DNA from: Gemmatimonadaceae bacterium
GTDB taxonomy: Bacteria; Gemmatimonadota; Gemmatimonadetes; Gemmatimonadales; Gemmatimonadaceae
Assembly (NCBI GenBank): GCA_017881465.1
Contig: JADGQV010000010.1
Location: 1-36,733, forward strand
Reading direction: 5' to 3'
DNA length: 36,733 nucleotides
The notes beneath the pieces were generated by a model, which worked only from the letters and a program-made list of their open reading frames with translations, made no database searches and was not told where the DNA came from. The stretch's first letter is position 1, and every line of letters begins with the position of its first letter. The position numbers and the translations under genes were made by a program. Shown one piece after another: positions 29,825 through 36,733 of this stretch.

Positions 29825-31320
29825 CGCACCCCCTGCGGCCGCCGCACAGATGCGATCGCGCTCAAGAGTGCCTGGGCCTTGCTGCGTGTCTCCTCCCACT
29901 CGCGCTCGGGAACCGAATCGGCAACGATGCCCGCGCCCGCCTGGACCGATGCCGTGCCGTTCGCGATGACGCACGTGCGGATCGTGATCGCCAGATCCAT
30001 TCGCTTGCCGCCAGCGCCGATGTAGCCGATGGCGCCCGCGTACGGTCCGCGCGATACCGGCTCCAACTCGTCGATGATTTGCATCGCCCGAATCTTCGGC
30101 GCGCCCGTCATCGTCCCGGCGGGGAAAGTCGCGCGAAACACGTCGAGGGCGGAGAGTCCATCGTTCAGCTCGCCCTCCACCTGACTCACGATGTGCAGCA
30201 CGTGCGAATATTTCTCGATCTTCATCAGCTCCGTGACTTTTACAGTCCCGTACTTCGCCACGCGGCCGACGTCGTTTCGCCCGAGATCCACCAGCATCAC
30301 GTGCTCGGCCCGCTCTTTTTCGTCGGCGAGAAGCTCGGCGGAGAGCTGCTCGTCCTCTTCCGGCGTCTTGCCGCGGGGCCGCGTGCCCGCGATCGGACGA
30401 AGAGTGATGTGGTTGTCCGATACGCGTACCAGCAGCTCGGGAGAGCTGCCCACGATCTCGACTCCATCGAGCACGAGGTGGTACATGTAGGGCGACGGAT
30501 TGATCGCTCGGAGCGCGCGGTACAGGTCGGCGGGATCGAAGTCGAGCGGAACATCGATGCGACGCGACAACAGCGCCTGAAAGCAGTCGCCGGCTCGGAT
30601 GTACTCCTTGATGCGGTCGACGTGCTCCATGAAGTCGGCGCGGTCGTAGCTGGAGCGGCCCTCGATCGCGCGGGCGCTCAAGTCCGGCGACATCGCCTCG
30701 AGGCGCGCGGGTTTCCGCAGGCGCGCGAGAATGTCGTCAAGCTCGGCGGTGGCGCTCTCGTACAGCGTCCCTAGCTCGGCTTCGCGCGCGCCCTTCGTAA
30801 CTGGAACGGACACAACCACGCGAGCGCGCCCATGAAAGTTGTCGAGTATCACCAGCGAGCGAGTGAATACGAAGATGGCGTCCGGAGTTCCGAGACCATC
30901 TTCAGGGCGGTTGGGAAGCTTCTCGATGAGCCGCACCACGTCGTAGCTGAAGTATCCGACCGCTCCGCCCCAGAACTGGCCGAGCTCTGGAACGTCCGCG
31001 GGTTGGGCTCCCTCGATGAGCAGGCCCAGATCAGCGAGCGGGTCGGCGGGCGTCCGTGCATTGTGCCACCCGAGCTCGCTGGTCCAGTCTTCCACGACGC
31101 CGTTCGCGAGCCTCCACGCGGAGCGTGGCTCGGTCCCCAGATAGGTGTAACGGGACCACGTCTCGCCCCCCGCGGGCGCGGACTCGAGAAGAAACGCGAA
31201 CGGGCCGCGCCTGAGCTTGGCGAACGCCGAGACCGGTGTGTCGGTGTCGAGAAGACAATCCTTCCACACGGGCACGACCGTGGTCCCAGCCGCTCTCCGC
31301 TTGAAATCCTCGAAGCTCAT
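29821..31320 (-). CDS. trpE: anthranilate synthase component I
   Basis: PIAGTRPRGKTPEEDEQL, LLADEKERAEHVMLVDLGRNDVGRV, FPAGTMTGAPKIRAMQIIDELEPVSRGPYAGAIGYIG. Confidence 0.95.
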   Translation of the reverse strand: MSFEDFKRRAAGTTVVPVWKDCLLDTDTPVSAFAKLRRGPFAFLLESAPAGGETWSRYTYLGTEPRSAWRLANGVVEDWTSELGWHNARTPADPLADLGLLIEGAQPADVPELGQFWGGAVGYFSYDVVRLIEKLPNRPEDGLGTPDAIFVFTRSLVILDNFHGRARVVVSVPVTKGAREAELGTLYESATAELDDILARLRKPARLEAMSPDLSARAIEGRSSYDRADFMEHVDRIKEYIRAGDCFQALLSRRIDVPLDFDPADLYRALRAINPSPYMYHLVLDGVEIVGSSPELLVRVSDNHITLRPIAGTRPRGKTPEEDEQLSAELLADEKERAEHVMLVDLGRNDVGRVAKYGTVKVTELMKIEKYSHVLHIVSQVEGELNDGLSALDVFRATFPAGTMTGAPKIRAMQIIDELEPVSRGPYAGAIGYIGAGGKRMDLAITIRTCVIANGTASVQAGAGIVADSVPEREWEETRSKAQALLSAIASVRRPQGVR

Positions 31321-31388
31321 CGCCTCACCGTAGTGTTTGCCGCCGCAATTGTTCTCCCTCCCGCTCGACCAGCAACTAATTTTCCTTC

Positions 31389-33458
31389 ATGAAGTCCCAG
31401 GCGACCGTCTTATTCCTCGCAACGATCATCTCCGCGAGCACGCTCGGCGCGCAGCAGACGTGGAACGATCCCCGCACGCGCGAGCTCGTCGAGCGCGCGA
31501 CCGAGCGAAGAGCCAGTCAGATCGCCGACACCGCCCTCGCCGACTACAAGGCGACGGCGCACGGCTACGTGACATTCCTCGCACAATTTGGAGAGGGATT
31601 CCCCGATCCGCCAAAAATCGTGAAGGCGGACGAGCTGGGGTTGGAAGTCTACTGGCGCGCTCCCGATCTGAGCAAGCAGCGCATCATGGGGCGCCGCGAC
31701 ACTCTGCTCCTGCCGACCGACATCAACTACCACCGCGATCACCTTGGCATCGTCCAGAACAACTTCAGGAACATCATCAGGATAGGCGAAGGCGATGAGG
31801 TTCAGGACGTCCCGCATCCTCTCTCGGCAACCGGCCTCGAGGTCTACGATTTCGCCATTCACGACTCGCTGCAGATTCGCCTCGGCCCCCGCGTGCTCGA
31901 CGTCTATGAGGTAAAAGTGCGTCCGAAGGACGACCGCCAGCCGCGCGCCGTGGGCGCCGTCTACATCGACCGCGAGACGGGAGAAGTCGTCCGCATGGCG
32001 TTCAGCTTCACGCGTGCCGCGCTCATCGACAAGGATCTGGAGGATGTGTCGGTCGTCCTCGAGAACGCGCTCATCGAAGGTCGCTTCTGGCTCCCGCGGC
32101 GTCAGGAGATCGAGATTCGCCGCACCGGCTCCTGGCTCGACTATCCCGCGCGCGGCATCATCCGCGGCCGGTGGGAGATCTGCTGCTACGAAGTGAACAA
32201 GGGAATTCCCGCCAGCTACTTCGCCGGGCCGGAGATCGTGATGGCGCCGCCGGCGGAGAGAGCGCAGAATCCTTTCCCGTTCGTCGGCCACATCCTGGAT
32301 TCGCTGCCTCCGGATGTGAGAGCGGTCACGGACGCAGATGTACAGAAAGTCCAGGAGGAAGCGCGCTCTCTCGTCCGCGCCCAGGCACTGGCTCGCAGCC
32401 GGAACTTTGCCTTCTCGGCGCGGCACGTCTCGGACATCGCGCGGTTCAACCGGGTCGAAGGTCTGGCCCTCGGGAGCGGATTCCTTCAGCGCGTCGGGGC
32501 GGGTTTTGCCGTCGCGGCAGCTGGCCGCTACGGGTTCAGCGACGACCAATTCAAGGGGCGCGGTGCGCTGGAGTACCGCACCGGCGCGGGATCGTCGCTC
32601 ATACTCGCCGGAGAACGTCAGTACCGCGACGTGAGCGATGAGCAGGAAACATCACTCGTGCGCAATACCATCGCAGCGCAGGAATTCGGCAGCGACTACA
32701 CCGACACGTATGACGTGCGCGACGTCTCTCTCTCCGGATCTCTGGCGCGGCTCGGATGGCGGCCTTCGTTCGAGCTCGCCTACGAGCGCCACGAACCGCT
32801 GGTAGTTCACGCTCGACCGGCGAACGGCAGCTTCGAACCCACGATACCGGCGCTTTCGCTGCACGAGAGTCGCCTGACACTCGGATTGGACAGGCCCGCG
32901 AGCCTGACGCTCGGTGGCTACGAGCTGGGGGCGCACCTGGCCGTGAGCGCCATCCGCAGGGCGAGCCCCGCTAATTCACAACCCGGCGATTTCCTGAGAC
33001 CGTCTCTGATGCTCGATCTCCAGAAGCCGTTCGGATCGAGCCGGCTTCTCTTTCACACATTCGCCGCGGGTGTTTTCAGTGGCGATACGCTGGCGGCGCA
33101 ACACCTCGTCTTCCTGGGTGGTCCAACGAGCGGCCCGGGATACGACTTTCACGAATTCGTCGGACGCGGTGGCGTGAGTCAACGGATCGAGTATCGCTTC
33201 CTCGCGCCGTTCTTCGGGATCCCGCTGGGCAGATTCGGCCGCGCGCCGGGGACTATCACCCTCGCGCCCTTCGCGACAGTGGTGTGGATAGACCGCTCCG
33301 CTGATTTCAAGCCGTCACGACAAGGCTGGTATCCCTCGGTCGGACTCGGTGCGCTCACCGTCTTCGATGTGCTGCGGCTCGACGTCGCGCGCGGGTTGCG
33401 GGTCGGGAGATGGACATTCTCGGTTGACATCGGGCGTGACTTCTGGAGTGTGCTCTAG
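31389..33458 (+). CDS. secreted outer-membrane beta-barrel protein (surface-antigen/DUF5686-like)
   Basis: Signal peptide MKSQATVLFLATIISASTLGAQQ; alternating-strand C-terminal half with BamA/D15-like FLGGPTSGPGYDFHEFVGRGGVSQRIEYRF and terminal aromatic-rich strand. Confidence 0.7.
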   Translation: MKSQATVLFLATIISASTLGAQQTWNDPRTRELVERATERRASQIADTALADYKATAHGYVTFLAQFGEGFPDPPKIVKADELGLEVYWRAPDLSKQRIMGRRDTLLLPTDINYHRDHLGIVQNNFRNIIRIGEGDEVQDVPHPLSATGLEVYDFAIHDSLQIRLGPRVLDVYEVKVRPKDDRQPRAVGAVYIDRETGEVVRMAFSFTRAALIDKDLEDVSVVLENALIEGRFWLPRRQEIEIRRTGSWLDYPARGIIRGRWEICCYEVNKGIPASYFAGPEIVMAPPAERAQNPFPFVGHILDSLPPDVRAVTDADVQKVQEEARSLVRAQALARSRNFAFSARHVSDIARFNRVEGLALGSGFLQRVGAGFAVAAAGRYGFSDDQFKGRGALEYRTGAGSSLILAGERQYRDVSDEQETSLVRNTIAAQEFGSDYTDTYDVRDVSLSGSLARLGWRPSFELAYERHEPLVVHARPANGSFEPTIPALSLHESRLTLGLDRPASLTLGGYELGAHLAVSAIRRASPANSQPGDFLRPSLMLDLQKPFGSSRLLFHTFAAGVFSGDTLAAQHLVFLGGPTSGPGYDFHEFVGRGGVSQRIEYRFLAPFFGIPLGRFGRAPGTITLAPFATVVWIDRSADFKPSRQGWYPSVGLGALTVFDVLRLDVARGLRVGRWTFSVDIGRDFWSVL

Positions 33459-33483
33459 GCGGGGAATACGGGGAGCTCGCAGG

Positions 33484-33557
33484 GTCGTTATTGAACGACG
33501 TGTATCGTCGTCCTTCATACGGGGGATTGCCTAGAAAAACCGGAAATCAGGATCCCC
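33484..33557 (+). promoter_or_regulatory. candidate structured 5' leader (mutually exclusive hairpins)
   Basis: GTCGTT-attg-AACGAC (33484-33499) overlaps ACGACG-tgtat-CGTCGT (33495-33511); followed by GGGGATtgCCT...AGGATCCCC (33522-33557). Confidence 0.3.
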
Positions 33558-33583
33558 TTTGACCCAACGTCCGCAAGGTATTC

Positions 33584-35407
33584 ATGCGCTCATTTCTCGA
33601 TCCCCGTCGAGCCTCGTCGAGGCTCGCAAGTCTCGCAATTCTCGCAACTCTCGCCTTACTGGCGGGTTGCGCCACAGCAACCAGGCGTACAGCAGCCAGT
33701 AGCGGCGTCCCAACTGCCCGGTCTAGCGAGGCCGCGCGCCCAACCCAGCAAAAATACGTCCTTGTGCGGGCGGACAGCGCATATCAAGCGGGAGCTTATC
33801 CGTTGGCGGGTGCGTTGTACGGGGGGATCGTCACGCAAGACCCGTCGCCAGCCTCTATCGCGATCTTCCGACTCGCGACCCTCCGTTCGTGGGACAACCA
33901 ACTCGACGACGCGGTAGCCCTGTATCGACGCTACATAACTCTGGAGCCGCGTGATGCGGAAGGACGTCTCGCGCTGGCTCGCACGTTGGCCTGGGGCGGA
34001 CACTACTCTTCGGCCATCGCGATCTACGATTCGCTGATAGCCGGCGATCAGCGTCAACGCGACGCCGTGCTCGGCCGCGCGCAAACCCTGGCCTGGGCCG
34101 GACGGCTCGGCGAGGCTCTCGCCACCTACAAGGGGTGGATCCGTGATCACCCCACAGACCGCGAGGCATCGATCGAGTACGCGCGCGCACTCGCCTGGAA
34201 CGGCCAGTTTGACGACGCCGAAGCCATGTACACACAGTTGGCCAGAACTGGCAACGCTGCTGCGAAAAAGGGATTGGCGCGCGTGATCGGGTGGCGAGGC
34301 GAGCTGGATCGGAGCGAGCGGACGTGGCGACAGGTTCTGGAAACGGACCCTCAAGATCCCGAGGCCCTCACGGGGCTTGCGCAGGTTCTCACTTGGCAGG
34401 GCCGCCAGACCGACGCTGAGTCGGCGCTGCAGCTCGCGTTGCGGGCAAATCCGGCCTATGGCGATGCGCGCACATTACTCCGATGGGTACAGGCCGATCT
34501 AAGGCCGAGCGCGACGATAACCGGAGTCAGCATCAATGACAGCGACAACAATCGCGCGACGGTTTTCTCTGTCGATTACTTGGCGCGCGCGTGGTGGAAC
34601 GGCGCAATCGGAGGCAGCTACAGGGAGCGCAGCGCGAACTTCGCGGCGATCAATTCGCGCGCGGACGCGGTCAATCTGTTCGCGCGGTGGCAACCCGGCT
34701 CCAGCTCATGGCAGCTTCGCGCCGATGGTGGAGTCACGAGACATTCATCTACGTTCATTCCGTCGACGAGCCCCCAGCGAACGATCGGCAGCGGTGGGCT
34801 GCGCCTTTCCGGAAACGTTGGACGCGCGCTCACTGTTGGGGTCAGTGGCTCACGAGCGCCATTCGACGAAACGGCGCTGCTAATCGCTAACGGCGTAGTC
34901 AGCTCGGATCTCACTGGTGAGGCCGCGATCGCTCTGCCAGCGCGCTTTACGCTCTCCGGCGCGGCAAGCCATGCGCGATTGACGGGGGGCACACGTGAGA
35001 ATGCGCGAAACGCGTTCTCGTCTACGCTGCGGTGGACGAACAGCCGGAACTGGAGTCTCGCTGTTGGCGGGCGCCAATTCGGGTACGACACGACGTCGGC
35101 GGATGGCTATTTCGCGCCACGGCGATACACTCTCGCAGAGGCGAGCGGTCGCGGACGCATAGGCGGTCAGCTGGGCTGGAACGCGGACGCAGACGTAGGA
35201 CTCGGCCAACAGAGCATCGAGTTCTTTGGTTCCAGCGCGGGCTCGCGTCTCGCCGAGCGTGTTGCGATGTCGTTGGGGTATCGCTTCGATCCGGCTCGTG
35301 AAGTCAGCGCTTCTGGAGGCTACGCGAACGTAGCGGCGCCCGGGCAGACCACCGGTAGCGAGTACAAATGGTACACTTTCTCGCTGCGCGCGCGTTTGGG
35401 ATTCTAG
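33584..35407 (+). CDS. TPR lipoprotein with C-terminal YaiO-like outer-membrane beta-barrel
   Basis: Lipobox LALLAGC; five TPR-like units with recurring LAWGG/LAWAG/LAWNG/IGWRG/LTWQG; barrel-like C-terminus ending YKWYTFSLRARLGF. Confidence 0.85.
   Translation: MRSFLDPRRASSRLASLAILATLALLAGCATATRRTAASSGVPTARSSEAARPTQQKYVLVRADSAYQAGAYPLAGALYGGIVTQDPSPASIAIFRLATLRSWDNQLDDAVALYRRYITLEPRDAEGRLALARTLAWGGHYSSAIAIYDSLIAGDQRQRDAVLGRAQTLAWAGRLGEALATYKGWIRDHPTDREASIEYARALAWNGQFDDAEAMYTQLARTGNAAAKKGLARVIGWRGELDRSERTWRQVLETDPQDPEALTGLAQVLTWQGRQTDAESALQLALRANPAYGDARTLLRWVQADLRPSATITGVSINDSDNNRATVFSVDYLARAWWNGAIGGSYRERSANFAAINSRADAVNLFARWQPGSSSWQLRADGGVTRHSSTFIPSTSPQRTIGSGGLRLSGNVGRALTVGVSGSRAPFDETALLIANGVVSSDLTGEAAIALPARFTLSGAASHARLTGGTRENARNAFSSTLRWTNSRNWSLAVGGRQFGYDTTSADGYFAPRRYTLAEASGRGRIGGQLGWNADADVGLGQQSIEFFGSSAGSRLAERVAMSLGYRFDPAREVSASGGYANVAAPGQTTGSEYKWYTFSLRARLGF
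33623..33658 (+). repeat. 9-bp tandem repeat inside the signal peptide coding region
   Basis: CTCGCAAGT CTCGCAATT CTCGCAACT CTCGCCTTA encoding LAS-LAI-LAT-LAL. Confidence 0.7.
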
Positions 35408-35414
35408 GTCGCGA

Positions 35415-35436
35415 CGGCTGCGGTACGCCGCGGCCG
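35415..35436. terminator. GC-rich hairpin between convergent genes
   Basis: CGGCTGCGG-TACG-CCGCGGCCG (8 Watson-Crick pairs plus one G-T), no clear U tract. Confidence 0.4.
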
Positions 35437-35440
35437 TGCG

Positions 35441-36733
35441 CTACCGCGCGGGAGAATGTTCCGGGATTCCCGCATAAGTTCGCTGCATCGCAGCGAACAG
35501 CGGTTTGACCTCTGCATACCACTGTGGCGTTTCCCACGGTGGCCAGCTCCACGTCGGAGGCTCGGCAAATCTGGATGTTCCCGTGCCACGCGGAAGATTG
35601 TCGCCGCCTGAGCGCGGGTTCGACGGATCGTAGCTCTCGACGACAAACCGGAATCCGTCTGTTGTCGCGCCTGAGACCGTTCCAGCGGCAGTATTGCCAA
35701 AGAGCACGGTCCGCGTCGAAGGGTCCACGAGTTGAAGCATTCCCCACGGAAGTCGCACCTCTATTACTCCGGTCGTCGCGTCGGCGAACCAATCGGCGAG
35801 CGAATTGTCCGACTCGCGCGAATAGAGCAGTCGATTACGGTTGTAGCTGATCGCCGGATAGATCGTGCCGTCGCGTCCGATGCGCCGCCGGTTCGGGACC
35901 ACGACGAGTGAATCCCATTGTCCAAGATCGTTTGCGACGATCCGCAACGCGGGATTGTACACGTATTGAGTCGCTGAAGGTTTGCTGCCCGGGATCGCTA
36001 CGGGACGATAGGGATTGTACGAGTGGTCGACCAGCAGCTGGCTCGCTGCTGGTCCTCCGAGATCGAGGACGAACTCGAGCCCGACTGGCGCGCGCGAGCC
36101 AGTGTTTGGGAGTTGAGTGTCACCGAGATTGCGACGATAAGTGTCGATCCCGACCTGGTAGTGAGCGTGAGCCCAGTCGATTCGCCCGACGTCGAGCCGC
36201 AGGTAGACGTAGGCCTCGTCCTGCGCGACGCGCAGCGATTTGAGTTGGAGCGGCGCCGGCACGCTCGAGCGAGGCCCAGTCGTGCCATATAGCACCGGTC
36301 GCCCCCGCCAATCCGCGCTGTCACCGTCAATCGTGATTTTCGAACTCTTGCGACCCGCGCGCATAGCGACGACACCGTAGTTCTCCTCGGCGTCGAGCGG
36401 ATTAAGCCAGAGTCTTTTCCGATCAGGCGGATACTCGAAGTCAGTTACGATCCAGCTCTTCTTGAACCATTCGTCGATGAGCGCGAAGAGGCCCGCTCCC
36501 GCTGCCCCAGACGCGTAGATATCCCGCGTCAGCCGCCCATTCACGAGCGCCTGTTGTTGCTCGGAAAGACCGCCGTGATTCCAGCCCTGTGGCTGGAAGT
36601 GCCCAATACCGCGCGATGACGGCACGCCGTACTCGCTGATGACGACCGGCATGTCGCCATGATGCGCGACGAGCTCGCGCAGGTAGCCGAAGTAGTTGCT
36701 CGGGCCCTCGGGCGAACGGGCCTTCAGATAACC
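35441..36733 (-). CDS. glycoside-hydrolase-like protein (C-terminal part; 5' end outside the window)
   Basis: Reading frame open to the window edge (GYLKARSPEGPSNYFGYLRELVAHHGDMPVVISEYGVPSSRG...), TIM-barrel-like ISEYG motif and C-terminal beta-rich region; the ATG at 36652 is probably internal. Confidence 0.75.
   Translation of the reverse strand, partial: GYLKARSPEGPSNYFGYLRELVAHHGDMPVVISEYGVPSSRGIGHFQPQGWNHGGLSEQQQALVNGRLTRDIYASGAAGAGLFALIDEWFKKSWIVTDFEYPPDRKRLWLNPLDAEENYGVVAMRAGRKSSKITIDGDSADWRGRPVLYGTTGPRSSVPAPLQLKSLRVAQDEAYVYLRLDVGRIDWAHAHYQVGIDTYRRNLGDTQLPNTGSRAPVGLEFVLDLGGPAASQLLVDHSYNPYRPVAIPGSKPSATQYVYNPALRIVANDLGQWDSLVVVPNRRRIGRDGTIYPAISYNRNRLLYSRESDNSLADWFADATTGVIEVRLPWGMLQLVDPSTRTVLFGNTAAGTVSGATTDGFRFVVESYDPSNPRSGGDNLPRGTGTSRFAEPPTWSWPPWETPQWYAEVKPLFAAMQRTYAGIPEHSPAR

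Overview
This 36.7-kb high-GC window is densely coding and reads as ordinary bacterial chromosome. Gene content and order suggest Gemmatimonadota, but that is inference only. I could support about 38 CDSs. I saw no rRNA, tRNA, transposase, integrase, phage gene or CRISPR array. Recognisable blocks, left to right: small hypotheticals and lipoproteins, including a YkvA/DUF1232 protein; an SGNH hydrolase; a GRP/RhaT-like multi-TM transporter coupled to a 41-aa membrane ORF; DinB, a PTP-like phosphatase and IMP dehydrogenase; an APC transporter, DHH phosphoesterase (NrnA-like), NifU-like protein and Mrp ATPase; an ECF sigma factor, putative anti-sigma and polymer-forming membrane protein (minus strand); a tightly overlapping ubiE/menG-ubiD-ubiA-ubiX quinone operon; a minus-strand operon of PLP trans-sulfuration enzyme, purD, Fpg and a truncated UvrC (GIY-YIG + UVR, no C-terminal nuclease); glmM-glmS-dtd-maf; a minus-strand trpE, LPS-kinase-like, GT9 and NUDIX chain with 4-nt overlaps; an outer-membrane barrel protein; a TPR + YaiO-like barrel protein; and a glycosidase-like protein truncated at the right edge. 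I found no convincing entirely new system. The best leads are a terminator-like hairpin inside the N-terminal coding region of guaB, a leader with mutually exclusive hairpins upstream of the TPR/barrel gene, the half-length UvrC next to Fpg, and several strong inverted repeats between genes.
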